A DNA stretch of 64,000 nucleotides from Kitasatospora sp. MAP12-44 (GCF_029892095.1 NZ_JARZAE010000004.1:930001-994000); one strand, 5' to 3'; positions 35,501-43,686 are shown, counted from the stretch's first letter. Made by a program: numbers and translations. Notes: generated by a model from the letters alone, not told the origin.

Positions 35501-35556
35501 CCGCCCCGGCGTCCGGTGATCTCGCGAGCACTGTGCGAGCTACCGTCCCGGGGCGG
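35501..35556 (-). terminator. Long-loop hairpin CCGCCCCGG / CCGGGGCGG
   Basis: 9-bp arms, with an inner CTCGC/GCGAG stem in the loop. It lies 3' of the gene ending at 35570. Confidence 0.6.
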
Positions 35557-35569
35557 GGGTCTTAGGGGG

Positions 35570-35872
35570 TTAGGCCGCGCGGCTCTTCCGCCGGTAGGCG
35601 CTCTGACGGGACGAAGCACCGAGCGTCTTGCCCAGCTCGGACGTGATCCGGTCGTGAACGGCCCGCATGGTGGCGAGTGTGGCGTCCAACTCGGCAACCG
35701 TGGCGCCACCGCGACGGGTCACCTGGTGGTCGAGCTTCCGGCCGAGGGCGGCGAGATCGGCCAGCGATCCGAGCCGGTTGAACGGGCGATTGAGGCTACT
35801 GCCGGGCGTCCTGTCACGCCGGGCGGTGGACAGCGCGATCACGGCGGCAAGGGTGGGGGGCTTAGCGGGCAT
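35570..35872 (-). CDS. Hypothetical phage protein, 100 aa
   Basis: ATG 35872 is preferred because GAAGGGAAG lies 8 nt upstream; an in-frame GTG at 35890 has none. The protein is basic and mainly helical (LADLAALGRKLDHQVTRRGG, then a C-terminal SRQSAYRRKSR tail), which suggests nucleic-acid contact. No family recognised. Its start overlaps the end of the upstream gene. Confidence 0.65.
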   Translation of the reverse strand: MPAKPPTLAAVIALSTARRDRTPGSSLNRPFNRLGSLADLAALGRKLDHQVTRRGGATVAELDATLATMRAVHDRITSELGKTLGASSRQSAYRRKSRAA

Positions 35873-36053
35873 CGAGCAACTTCCCTTCACGGCTGGGCTG
35901 TTCGGCTTGTCGGTGGTCTGCGTCGGGCGACTGCCCGACAGGGACGAGTACCCGGTAGTGCGGGTGGGGTGGTCCCAGTCCGGCGCGGGCTCGGCGGGCG
36001 CCGATGATGGACCCGTAGGGGCCGTACCGGGGTATCTGCATGGGGTCGGTCAC
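35862..36053 (-). CDS. Hypothetical phage protein, 63 aa
   Basis: GTG 36053 is placed by GGAGG 7 nt upstream. It begins MTDPMQIPRYGPYGSIIGARR; the rest is charged. It overlaps both neighbours by a few bases, as in a tightly coupled operon. No function is suggested. Confidence 0.6.
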   Translation of the reverse strand: MTDPMQIPRYGPYGSIIGARRARAGLGPPHPHYRVLVPVGQSPDADHRQAEQPSREGKLLDAR

Positions 36054-36256
36054 GCCACATCCTCCGATGCATCTTCGCTCAACTTCCGCATACAGCGCGG
36101 GCATTGGCATACCGGCCACGTGCCGGAGAACGGGCGGCCACACGGGATCTCGGGGCCGTATTCGGCTTTCGCGAGCTCAACTCGCTGGCCGTTACTGGTG
36201 ATTCGGTAGGTGTGGATCGTCAGGCCCCTATGCGGGGGCGGGTCAGTCAGGCTCAT
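36050..36256 (-). CDS. Hypothetical zinc-ribbon-like protein, 68 aa
   Basis: ATG 36256 overlaps the upstream stop (ATGA). Near the end it has CGRPFSGTWPVCQCPRCMRK, a cluster of four Cys that may bind zinc. It is part of the left coupled operon. Function unknown. Confidence 0.65.
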   Translation of the reverse strand: MSLTDPPPHRGLTIHTYRITSNGQRVELAKAEYGPEIPCGRPFSGTWPVCQCPRCMRKLSEDASEDVA

Positions 36257-36567
36257 TCGTCGCCCAACTCCATTCGCACAGCGGGCAGTTCGGCCAGCCC
36301 AGAGGGCACGATCTCGCCTCGCTGGACCCGACCCATGCAGCGGGCATGCGCCAAGATGAACGCCGTGAGCGCTTGAACCGTCCGAATGTTGCAACCGCCC
36401 AGTTCGACATGGACGCCTTCACGGCGAAGCGTGATGATCCGGACGCCCAGCAGGGACGGTAGCTCGGCCACCTTGAATGCGTCGTCAAGCTGGTCAAGGG
36501 TTCTCTCGGCCCAGTCGCGTAGCTCCCGAGCCATACGCTGCTCTTCGGTCTCAACTTCGCCTTCCAC
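36253..36567 (-). CDS. Hypothetical phage protein, 104 aa
   Basis: GTG 36567 is the longest start; ATG 36534 is possible. Acidic helical N-terminus (RMARELRDWAERTLDQLDDA), then beta-rich sequence. It is the first gene of the left operon, divergent from the plus-strand XRE gene 147 bp away. No family recognised. Confidence 0.65.
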   Translation of the reverse strand: MEGEVETEEQRMARELRDWAERTLDQLDDAFKVAELPSLLGVRIITLRREGVHVELGGCNIRTVQALTAFILAHARCMGRVQRGEIVPSGLAELPAVRMELGDE

Positions 36568-36614
36568 TGCGGGAGTTCACCCCCTCACGGTCGCCAGGAC
36601 TTGTGTACGCTCAG

Positions 36615-36644
36615 CCCCTCCGTAGTCGGCTGACTACCGAGGGG
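36615..36644. promoter_or_regulatory. 13-bp inverted repeat in the divergent region next to the XRE gene
   Basis: CCCCTCCGTAGTC (36615-36627) and GACTACCGAGGGG (36632-36644) match at 12 of 13 positions around 4 nt. It could be an operator for the divergent promoters or a short hairpin. Confidence 0.55.
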
Positions 36645-36678
36645 GGTCTACCATCTCGGGTAGCCGGAAGCTTCGCAA

Positions 36679-36695
36679 CTTTCAGAATCTGAAAG
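36679..36695. promoter_or_regulatory. Perfect palindrome CTTTCAGA-A-TCTGAAAG, likely XRE operator
   Basis: Eight-base arms around one base, 20 bp before GTG 36715. Scr1-type regulators commonly bind such dyads near their own start. Autoregulation is inferred. Confidence 0.6.
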
Positions 36696-36714
36696 GTAAG
36701 TTGAGGGAGAGTCA

Positions 36715-37548
36715 GTGAACTTGAAGCGTCTAGACCCCAGCAAATCCCCCCTTGCGGCCTTCGGGGACCAACTTCGCAGGTCACGGAACGAGAAGGGGTG
36801 GACTCAAGATCAGCTCGGGGACCGCATGGGGTGCTCCGGCGGCCACATCTCCGGCCTAGAAACTGCCGCGAAGTCACCCGGACGTAAGTTCGCAATCAGG
36901 GCTGACGCGGTCTTCGGCACCGGACTGACTTTCCAAATCTTGTGGCAGGCAGTCAAGAATCAGGCGTTCCTCGAAGGCTTCCCTGAGTACGTGGCGAAGG
37001 AGGCACACGCGAAGACACTCCGGTTCTTTCAGACCCGGATCATCCCGGGCCTGTTGCAGACGGAGGAGTACGCAGCTGCACTGGAGTCCGGCTACGTCCA
37101 GCGCGGAAAGGCGACTCAGGACCAGGCCGACGGGCGCGTTCGCTTCCTGATGGACCGACAGCGGATCTTGCACGCCACCCCGGCGCCGTCGCTTCACTCG
37201 ATCATGGATGAGGTGTGCCTGCGCCGTCCGATCGGCGGGCGCGGCGTGATGGTCCGGCAGCTTCGGCACCTCGAAGAGCTGTACCAGCGACCCAAGACGA
37301 CGATTCAGATTGCCCCTGACTCACTCGCGGAAGCCCACCCCCTGAACCACCCTGTGACCCTCCTCACTCTCCCGGGGCGAGTAGTGCTCGGCTACACAGA
37401 GACCCTTCAACGCGGCTACCTGGAGAGGGATAGTGAGACAGTGGAGAGTTGGGCCAGCGACTACGATCAACTCGCAGTCGAGGCACTCTCCCGAGCTGCT
37501 TCACTGGCACTGATCCGCAAAATCAGAGAGGAACTTGAACATGGGTGA
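36715..37548 (+). CDS. XRE family regulator with C-terminal DUF5753 (Scr1/WhiJ type)
   Basis: 277 aa, GTG 36715 with GAGGGAGAG upstream. Residues about 12-70 are a helix-turn-helix: FGDQLRRSRNEKGWTQDQLG, then the turn MGCSGGHISGLETAAK. The C-terminal two thirds show DUF5753 features (IIPGLLQTEEYAAAL, RQRILHATPAPSLHSIMDE, LTLPGRVVLGYTET). It pairs with the next gene, a DUF397 protein, in the way seen in many streptomycete signalling pairs. It is one of only two plus-strand genes in this part of the prophage, so it may be the immunity switch or a host-derived cargo gene. Confidence 0.9.
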   Translation: MNLKRLDPSKSPLAAFGDQLRRSRNEKGWTQDQLGDRMGCSGGHISGLETAAKSPGRKFAIRADAVFGTGLTFQILWQAVKNQAFLEGFPEYVAKEAHAKTLRFFQTRIIPGLLQTEEYAAALESGYVQRGKATQDQADGRVRFLMDRQRILHATPAPSLHSIMDEVCLRRPIGGRGVMVRQLRHLEELYQRPKTTIQIAPDSLAEAHPLNHPVTLLTLPGRVVLGYTETLQRGYLERDSETVESWASDYDQLAVEALSRAASLALIRKIREELEHG

Positions 37549-37735
37549 GTTGGCTTGGCGCAAGAGCACGTATTCCGGTGGTGGGGGTGAGTGTGTCGAG
37601 GTCGCCGACGGCATGCCCGGCGTAATGCCGGTTCGGGACTCGAAGGACCCCGAGGGAGGCTTTCTGACCTTCTCTGCCGACGCTTGGCAGGCATTCGTGT
37701 CCGGAGTCCAGGCAGGCGACTTCGGGACCGCCTGA
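37541..37735 (+). CDS. DUF397 domain protein (partner of the XRE regulator)
   Basis: 64 aa from ATG 37541, overlapping the XRE stop by 8 bases. It has the standard DUF397 sequence: ELAWRKSTYSGGGGECVEVA, then VPVRDSKDP-like MPVRDSKDPEGGFLTFSADAW. Such proteins act with the neighbouring XRE protein, in some cases like an antitoxin or co-regulator. A hairpin follows at 37746-37777. Confidence 0.93.
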   Translation: MGELAWRKSTYSGGGGECVEVADGMPGVMPVRDSKDPEGGFLTFSADAWQAFVSGVQAGDFGTA

Positions 37736-37745
37736 GAGCCCTCAC

Positions 37746-37777
37746 GGCCCCGGTAGGCCGATGCGCTTGCCGGGGCT
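37746..37777 (+). terminator. Hairpin after the XRE/DUF397 pair
   Basis: GGCCCCGG (37746-37753) pairs with CCGGGGCT (37770-37777, one wobble pair). Confidence 0.6.
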
Positions 37778-37819
37778 GTCCCATGCCTGCCGCCAGCCCG
37801 CGTGAGCTCGGCCGGATTA

Positions 37820-37876
37820 TTACTTTCCGTATCCCAAATTCCGACGCCGGCATCGATTTCGGCATACAGAGAGTGA
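37820..37876. repeat. Short relative of the 89-bp inverted-repeat element (E0)
   Basis: Left end TTACTTTCCGTATCCC and right end GGCATACAGAGAGTGA are inverted repeats (12 of 16 match). The interior has GCCGGCAT like the full copies. The right flank GATATTGG is shared with the copy at 43711. Confidence 0.65.
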
Positions 37877-37924
37877 TATTGGAACCCTTCCCTCCGCTTG
37901 GGTCGTAACGGTCAGATACGACGA

Positions 37925-37955
37925 AAGGCGCCTACCGATAGCCGGTAGGCGCCTT
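37925..37955. terminator. 13-bp perfect hairpin, bidirectional
   Basis: AAGGCGCCTACCG (37925-37937) and its complement (37943-37955), 5-nt loop. It separates the plus-strand pair from the minus-strand early genes. Confidence 0.9.
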
Positions 37956-37959
37956 CTGG

Positions 37960-38199
37960 TTATTCAGACTTCGTGCGGTCGGTCAGGTAGATGCCGTAGT
38001 TGCCGTAGCCCATGTGCTTCATGGAAACGCCGAATCGCTCGGCCCATCCGGCTTTCGTGATGAGACCGGCCCACATGAGCCAAAGGCCCTTGGCTTCTTC
38101 TTCGCCCTTCGCCGAGTCGATCATTTCGACTCGCTTGGACGGCCGGACGTGCAGCGCACCCTGAGTCCAACTGGTACGCGTCAGTAGGTCGGTGGCCAT
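37960..38199 (-). CDS. Hypothetical phage protein, 79 aa
   Basis: ATG 38199 follows GGGAGAG. The sequence includes RVEMIDSAKGEEEAKGLWLMW and ends with YGNYGIYLTDRTKSE. No motif is recognised. It is the last gene of the early operon, just before the bidirectional hairpin. A palindromic site (38220-38240) lies directly upstream. Confidence 0.65.
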   Translation of the reverse strand: MATDLLTRTSWTQGALHVRPSKRVEMIDSAKGEEEAKGLWLMWAGLITKAGWAERFGVSMKHMGYGNYGIYLTDRTKSE

Positions 38200-38219
38200 T
38201 CTTTCTCTCCCGGACTGAG

Positions 38220-38240
38220 CTTCGACTAGATTAGTCGAAG
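38220..38240. promoter_or_regulatory. Palindromic site 1 (CGACTAGATTAGTCG core)
   Basis: CTTCGACTA-GAT-TAGTCGAAG, 9-bp arms. It lies between the 79-aa gene and the sigma-like gene. Confidence 0.75.
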
Positions 38241-38260
38241 CGTCGTTTTGATCACTCGGT

Positions 38261-39064
38261 CTACGCTGCCCCTTGGACGTACACGTCTTCAAACTGCTTC
38301 ATGGCGCGAGACCGAGCCTGTTGAACGGATAGCTTCGTGATCCCCAACTCAGCGGCTATGTCGCCGTCACAGTCCGCCCCGTACAGCGGGACGGGATCGA
38401 TTCCGAATGTGGCCTTGAGGACGAACCGGCGTCGCTTCGGGATGATGTCCAGCGCCCGGTGAACGGATTCCCGGATGACCCGCTGGCGTGCCGTGACAAT
38501 GTCACTGGCCTGTATCAGATCTTCGGGGATGCCGACAGTGCTGGGCAGTAGCGACCCGACCGTTTCCGGGGTCGATGAACCATTCTGGCCAGGTATCGGC
38601 AGATCTAGTGAGGCGACTCCCTGCCACGCCATACGGGCCGCGTAGGCCGTCTCTGGGGACATCTTGTCGGCACCCATGTGTTCGGCCTGCGTGGCCACCT
38701 TCTGAGCCTTGTACGGGTCTCCCCCGGCGATCCGCAGCGCCGTCTGAAAGTCCTTCGCGGGACGACGTCCCACACCGCTACGCGTCTCGGCCCATCGTGC
38801 ATCCATGATGGCCCCGTGGACCGTGCGTTCAATGAAGGCCAGGAACGAGACCGTTCCCGATCCCTCCCACCGGCCGATGCCCTCCCAGACTGCCAGGCGC
38901 CCAGTCTGCGCGAGATCCTTCCTGAGTTCTTCGTCCACTCGACCGCTGATCGTCGCGTGGCGAAGTGCTGCCGCCATGACCAGAGGTTCGGTCTCCTCGA
39001 TCACGGTCGTGATGGCACCAAGGTTGTTGGATTTCGCAGCAGTTAGGGTCTCCTCGGTCAGCAT
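38261..39064 (-). CDS. Sigma-factor-like protein (sigma-70 regions 2 and 4)
   Basis: 267 aa from ATG 39064, with GGGGGA 5 nt upstream; ATG 39076 is an alternative. The N-terminal part resembles region 2 (LAVWEGIGRWEGSGTVSFLA, then FIERTVHGAIMDAR). The C-terminal part is a region-4 helix-turn-helix (DIIPKRRRFVLKATFGI, then GDIAAELGITKLSVQQARSR). It should direct RNA polymerase to phage promoters, perhaps the 19-bp motif found upstream of several early genes. One copy of that motif lies 33 bp upstream of its own start. Confidence 0.8.
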   Translation of the reverse strand: MLTEETLTAAKSNNLGAITTVIEETEPLVMAAALRHATISGRVDEELRKDLAQTGRLAVWEGIGRWEGSGTVSFLAFIERTVHGAIMDARWAETRSGVGRRPAKDFQTALRIAGGDPYKAQKVATQAEHMGADKMSPETAYAARMAWQGVASLDLPIPGQNGSSTPETVGSLLPSTVGIPEDLIQASDIVTARQRVIRESVHRALDIIPKRRRFVLKATFGIDPVPLYGADCDGDIAAELGITKLSVQQARSRAMKQFEDVYVQGAA

Positions 39065-39097
39065 TGCATCCCCCATAGTTCGTAGTTCTTTCCCACC

Positions 39098-39116
39098 AGG
39101 GAGCACAGACGTTGCC
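39098..39116 (-). promoter_or_regulatory. 19-bp promoter-like motif, copy a
   Basis: AGGGAGCACAGACGTTGCC on the plus strand, so GGCAACGTCTGTGCTCCCT in the reading direction. It is 33 nt upstream of the sigma-like gene start. Confidence 0.6.
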
Positions 39117-39317
39117 GTCTGACGCCCCGTCCCGCCGGTATGTGGTTGTTGATCTACGTTGCCCGCATTCGTGCTGGTCAAGGCCACTTTCGACCGCATG
39201 TTCGGGGCGCAGAAGGAGAACCTACGCCCACGCACTGACAGTCAGCAAGGCTTTATGAGAACGACCGCTAACGCGCCCTTTTCCGCATGAGCATTTCAAC
39301 CTTCAACATCCTGGAGA

Positions 39318-39339
39318 GCATCGACTAACTTAGGTGATG
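39318..39339. promoter_or_regulatory. Palindromic site 2 (degenerate right arm)
   Basis: CATCGACTAAC followed by TTAGGTGATG. The right arm differs at two positions from the consensus. It lies just 3' of the DNA polymerase gene. Confidence 0.6.
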
Positions 39340-39344
39340 GTCCG

Positions 39345-41189
39345 TCAGAAGTCGGCGCCATAGAGCGACCCCCACGACCGGCCGCCGATCTCCGCCTTCG
39401 CCTCAATCGGAACTCCGAACAAGGGGAACGTCATGCACTTCTCGATCTCGCGCGCTACCTCCTTCGCCTCACCCTTCGGGGCCGACGCCAGCGTCTCGTC
39501 ATGAATCAGGAAGCGGAGGTAGGGCAGCAATCCGGCCGCTTCCATATTGAGGACTGATTGCCCGAGAACATCCCTCGCGGTGCTCTGGCATAGGTAATTC
39601 ACGATCGCGTAACTTCGGTCCCGATCGAGCGGCAAGCGCCTGCCGACTGGCGAGATTGCTACCATGCCGTTCTGAAAGGCTTCCCGCTGCCAGCGACGCG
39701 AAGCCCGCTTGACCTCGGGGTAGACCCGATCGTATGCGGCAAGCATTCGACGCACGTCCTCAATTGGCGCTCCGGTCTGCTGGGAAAGGGCGTCGGCGCC
39801 ACCGCCGTAAACCTTTCCCAGTCCACCAGCCTTGGCTAGCTTCCGATGCTTTGGCGTGTAGTCGGCGCCGTAGATGAGACCGGCCGTGAACCCGTGCAAG
39901 TCCTCTCCGGCGGCGATTGCTTCGCGCATTCGCTTCACATCGGCGAGAGCAGCCAAAACCCGTAGTTCGATCGCTTGAAAGTCCGTACTGATGAACACGT
40001 GGCCTTCGTCGGCGAGAATGCTCCGACGGATCTCGAAGTCGCCACTTGGGAGGGTCTGTGCGGCAAGTCCGGCGGCCATGCGGCCCGTTCGGGCTTGCAG
40101 GGTGTCTAGGGCCGCGTGGATCCGGCCGCTCGAATCGACTTCGCGTAGGAACCGCTCGGCGTAGGTTGTGCGCCAGCGTCCGGCGCGCTTGCTCCGAAGT
40201 ACCGCGTCCGCCAACGGGTTTGGCTCCCGTACGCCGATGCGCTGCCAATCCTCGTCCAAGTCGGCGAGCGGCAGCAGGACGTTCTTATCAACTTTCAACG
40301 CCCCGTTGTCAGTTCGCTCCGTCAGGGTCTCGCCCATGGCACCTAGCGCTTCGGAGATCTGCGCCCCTGAGTTGACGCTAGTCACGCCGTACCGGGCGGC
40401 AACACGCGCGAACTTCTCGGCCTGTTCGCCGAGTTGGCCGCTCAGTGTCTCGGTGTATTCGATATCGAGGACCATACCGGCGCGCGTCATGATCGAGCAG
40501 ATTCGGGCTAGTTCATGCTCATAGGGAACTAGCGTCTCCCGAACGTCCAACCGGGCAAGCTCAGTTCGGAGCTTCGGCGCGAGTCGTGCGGCAAGGATGG
40601 CATCAAGTCCGGCGTAGAGATTGTAAGTTGGATGATGGATGCTGATTCCGGCCCAGCCGGTTTCTTTGGTGAAGCCAAGCGAGTTGAAGACTGCCGTCAG
40701 ACCCTCTTGGGTGTCCGGCGCCGACGGGTCGATGTGCTTGGCACTCAGGGGCTTTAGGGCCGAGCCTAGGCCACCCTCCTTCCGCTCTCTCGGGTCGATG
40801 AGCTTGGCCAGGATGCGGGTATCTGTCGTCCGTGGTGCGAGAGCTTCGATCGGCAAACCGGCGTGCCTGTCTAGGACTTGCCAGTCATACGGCGCGTTGT
40901 GAATCATGAACGCGTGCGCGTTGTCAAGTACGCATCGGGCGGCGCGTTGGAACTCAGCACCCAGCTCCCAATGGATGACCCACGCTGTGTGCGCATCCCC
41001 GAACTGGACCGTGCGCAACCGGAAGCGTGGGGCATAGATGTCCAAGCCTGTTGTCTCGGTATCGAGCCCGAGGGGGCCGCGCCGGGCGGCTTGCTCGGCC
41101 CAGTCCGTGAACTGCCGCAAGTCCTCTGGGGTTTGCGGGACATGCACGCTTACTAGGTCCCCGGCCAGCGTCTGGCAGTACGTCTTCAT
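39345..41189 (-). CDS. Family A DNA polymerase with 3'-5' exonuclease domain
   Basis: 614 aa, ATG 41189 with GGGGGGAG upstream. Exonuclease motif I is LGLDTETTGLD, with later HNAPYDWQVLD. Polymerase motif A reads STDFQAIELRVLAAL (instead of DYSQIELR), motif B HRKLAKAGGLGKVYGGG, and motif C LIHDETL. The length and order match actinophage DNA polymerase I. It copies the phage genome with the adjacent primase-helicase. A long palindromic site separates the two genes. Confidence 0.95.
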   Translation of the reverse strand: MKTYCQTLAGDLVSVHVPQTPEDLRQFTDWAEQAARRGPLGLDTETTGLDIYAPRFRLRTVQFGDAHTAWVIHWELGAEFQRAARCVLDNAHAFMIHNAPYDWQVLDRHAGLPIEALAPRTTDTRILAKLIDPRERKEGGLGSALKPLSAKHIDPSAPDTQEGLTAVFNSLGFTKETGWAGISIHHPTYNLYAGLDAILAARLAPKLRTELARLDVRETLVPYEHELARICSIMTRAGMVLDIEYTETLSGQLGEQAEKFARVAARYGVTSVNSGAQISEALGAMGETLTERTDNGALKVDKNVLLPLADLDEDWQRIGVREPNPLADAVLRSKRAGRWRTTYAERFLREVDSSGRIHAALDTLQARTGRMAAGLAAQTLPSGDFEIRRSILADEGHVFISTDFQAIELRVLAALADVKRMREAIAAGEDLHGFTAGLIYGADYTPKHRKLAKAGGLGKVYGGGADALSQQTGAPIEDVRRMLAAYDRVYPEVKRASRRWQREAFQNGMVAISPVGRRLPLDRDRSYAIVNYLCQSTARDVLGQSVLNMEAAGLLPYLRFLIHDETLASAPKGEAKEVAREIEKCMTFPLFGVPIEAKAEIGGRSWGSLYGADF

Positions 41190-41202
41190 GTCTCCCCCCG
41201 AA

Positions 41203-41231
41203 GGGGCTTCGACTAAGTTAGTCGAAGCCCC
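41203..41231. promoter_or_regulatory. Palindromic site 3 (14-bp arms)
   Basis: GGGGCTTCGACTAA-G-TTAGTCGAAGCCCC, perfect. It lies between the DNA polymerase start and the primase-helicase stop. Confidence 0.85.
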
Positions 41232-41237
41232 CGCGCG

Positions 41238-43664
41238 CTACTTGTAGAAGTTGCTGGATCCGGCGGCGGCAGGGTCGAGCGTCGCCAGCCGAATCCCGCT
41301 CAGCGAAATGCCATTCATCTTCTTCGTTCGACCGATCCCGCGCTCTTCCATCGCGTCATAGAACGCTCGCCGCGTCCATCGTTCTTTGGCGGGAAGGTTC
41401 TCGTCTTCACACCAGCCGAGATACCGGTTGAACGCGTCCGTTCCGCTCATTGCGAATGATGCGTCCGCCGGTTCCAGGACTCCCGGAAAGAAGCCTGCGA
41501 GAGCGTCACTGGTTTCCCTGTACTCTCGCGTTGCGTGCTGAATGACGCTCGGGTCCTTCAGTCCCTCGGCGTACCATTCGACGGCGCCACGGACGGCCCA
41601 TGCGGCAATGCCTTCCCGTTCCTTCAAGAGCTTTTCGTCTAGGTCGTACTCGCGTTCATGGAGTGGAAAGAAGCGCAGGAACGGAATCAGCTTCACGCGT
41701 CGCCACAGCCCTTCGTCCTGAGATTTGAATTTGGGCTTATGGTTCGTTGCCAGCGCCAAAAGAAATGTCGGCTTGAACTCGAAAAACTCCTGGCGAAGAA
41801 ATCTCGCGCTGATCATGTCCTTCCCGGTGACGCGCTTGAGCACGGCTTCGGACATCGGGCGTCCCGCTTCACCTTCGCTGGCCATGACCAGCCGGGCGCC
41901 GCGCAATGCGGCCACATCATTCGGGATCCCGCCGCTCTGCTTTTCCTCAAAAGTTGCGAATGGAGTTGTTTTGGTAATGCTGCGGAAGACGGCCGTCAAG
42001 GTGTCGGTCAATACAGATTTTCCGTTCGCGCCCTCACCCCAGAAAACCGCGAAGCACTGTTCGTCAACGGCGCCAGTGATGCCGTATCCGACAAGTCGGC
42101 GCATGTACTCGGCAAGCTCGTGGTTCTTCGGGAAGATCTCGGCGAGAAAACGTTCCCACCTGTCGGCGCGCGCATCCGGCCGGTAGTCCACATCTAGGCA
42201 GTAGGTCAGCAGGTCTTCCTGTCGATGCCGGTGCATGCGGCCAGTCCGAAGGTCCACCGTGCCGTTCCTGAAACTCAGAAGGTGCGGTTGTGCATCGAAG
42301 TCGGAAGATTTCATGTGGACGCTCGGCACCGAACGAAGCTCGGTCAGCATCGCTTCAATTCGAGTGGTCATCGTGTAGGGATGCGCTTCCCGAAGCTTCC
42401 CGGCCAGTACGAGAGCTGCCCCCATCCGGTGAATCTCTTGCCGGATCTTGACTTCTGATCGTTCCCAGACTCGACCGGTCCACACGAAGAAGCCGAGCCC
42501 CGGGGCGAACCTGATTCGGTCATCGCACCACGCCACCAGTGCATGCGCATTCATGGCATCACTCGACCCGTACCGCTCCATGAGTCCGGCGAGCACTCGC
42601 GCGGCTTCCTGGCCTTCGTCGCGGGTCACGGCGTCGGCGCCCGTACGGTCGCTCAACTCGGCTTCTGCTGCGAGCCGTTGCGCTTCCTCGCTGTACTGAG
42701 CCATGTTCACGGCGCGGTGAAGGGCCGACGGGAAGCCCTCGGGGTCACGTGCACGCCATGCCGTCAAGTCGTCGCGAGCGTGCGGGAGTTGAAGCGCGAA
42801 GACCTCAACTCCGTTGGCGCGCAAGGCTTCTGTGAGCCGACGCGTGAAGCCTTGTCCGGCGGAGTCGTTGTCCCCGGCAACGATCACTTGAGTGTGCCGG
42901 AGACCAGCGGCTAGCTCGGCGGCAAGCTCCGGCATGCTGGCGAGAGAGGCCCCCCGCACGAAGACGACGTCATAGCCGCACGCAACGGCCGTGAGGGCAT
43001 CTGAGGGCCCTTCCGTGATCAGGGTGACCCCGTAGCCCCCTGAGCCCCTGAAAAAGCCGTAGGCAGCCCACCTAGCCCCTTCGGGGTTCTGTAGGGAGAC
43101 CCAGCGTCCGGGGCACTTCCCGGATAGGTCTCGCCCCTGAAGGGCCCGCACCACGCCGTCAAAGCCGGTGAAGGGCACCGTGAGACGCGGATAGTCGCTG
43201 AACGCCCGTGTCCGGTAGGCGAATTGGTGGGCAGTTCCTCCGGCGTCTACGCCTAGTTCCAGCTCGGCGGCAGCCTCAAAGGTAAGCCCGAAGCGATCAG
43301 CGAGGTACTGCCGCGCGTAGTCGGCTGCCGGGTCGCCAAAGGAACCGAGCTGGGCCGACGTGGCGTCCACGTACGTCCGCAGTGCGGCTATGGGTCCGAC
43401 ACCGACCGGCGACGGCGCCACGGAGGACACAGTCAGCCCGGGACCGGTGGCGTTGAACATGTCTCGCTGCCGGAGACCGGCGGCTTTCACCACATCGGCG
43501 AACGAACAGCCCGAGCGGCACGTGACACGAACAGTGCCGTTCTCTCCTCCCCAAATCCTCAACGACGGTCGCGTGTCCGCATGGGCAGGACACAGCGCGA
43601 TGTATCCGCCGTCCGGCTCCTGGCCCAAGTTGCGGAAGTGCGCGAGCACGTCAGTAAAAAGCAT
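41238..43664 (-). CDS. Primase-helicase (zinc finger, Toprim, P4/D5-type SF3 helicase)
   Basis: 808 aa from ATG 43664 with GGAGGG upstream. The N-terminal zinc-binding part has CPAHADTRPSL and CRSGCSFADV. Toprim follows (TLITEGPSDALTAVACGYD and IVAGDNDSAGQGF). The C-terminal D5/P4 helicase has Walker A FWGEGANGKS, then ARLVMASEGEAG (Walker B-like) and LALATNHKPKF (sensor/motif C). It primes and unwinds phage DNA. A 19-bp promoter-like motif and the element E1 lie upstream. Confidence 0.95.
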   Translation of the reverse strand: MLFTDVLAHFRNLGQEPDGGYIALCPAHADTRPSLRIWGGENGTVRVTCRSGCSFADVVKAAGLRQRDMFNATGPGLTVSSVAPSPVGVGPIAALRTYVDATSAQLGSFGDPAADYARQYLADRFGLTFEAAAELELGVDAGGTAHQFAYRTRAFSDYPRLTVPFTGFDGVVRALQGRDLSGKCPGRWVSLQNPEGARWAAYGFFRGSGGYGVTLITEGPSDALTAVACGYDVVFVRGASLASMPELAAELAAGLRHTQVIVAGDNDSAGQGFTRRLTEALRANGVEVFALQLPHARDDLTAWRARDPEGFPSALHRAVNMAQYSEEAQRLAAEAELSDRTGADAVTRDEGQEAARVLAGLMERYGSSDAMNAHALVAWCDDRIRFAPGLGFFVWTGRVWERSEVKIRQEIHRMGAALVLAGKLREAHPYTMTTRIEAMLTELRSVPSVHMKSSDFDAQPHLLSFRNGTVDLRTGRMHRHRQEDLLTYCLDVDYRPDARADRWERFLAEIFPKNHELAEYMRRLVGYGITGAVDEQCFAVFWGEGANGKSVLTDTLTAVFRSITKTTPFATFEEKQSGGIPNDVAALRGARLVMASEGEAGRPMSEAVLKRVTGKDMISARFLRQEFFEFKPTFLLALATNHKPKFKSQDEGLWRRVKLIPFLRFFPLHEREYDLDEKLLKEREGIAAWAVRGAVEWYAEGLKDPSVIQHATREYRETSDALAGFFPGVLEPADASFAMSGTDAFNRYLGWCEDENLPAKERWTRRAFYDAMEERGIGRTKKMNGISLSGIRLATLDPAAAGSSNFYK

Positions 43665-43686
43665 TGTTTTCCCTCCGTTGCCCACC

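Noticed and set aside
39286..39327. 13-codon plus-strand ORF ending in palindromic site 2
   Set aside because: No Shine-Dalgarno and opposite to the surrounding operon; likely chance.
41203..41231. Palindromic sites interpreted only as transcription terminators
   Set aside because: The cores are AT-rich with almost no loop, lack T-runs, and recur with conserved sequence rather than just conserved structure, so DNA-binding sites are more likely; dual function is not excluded.
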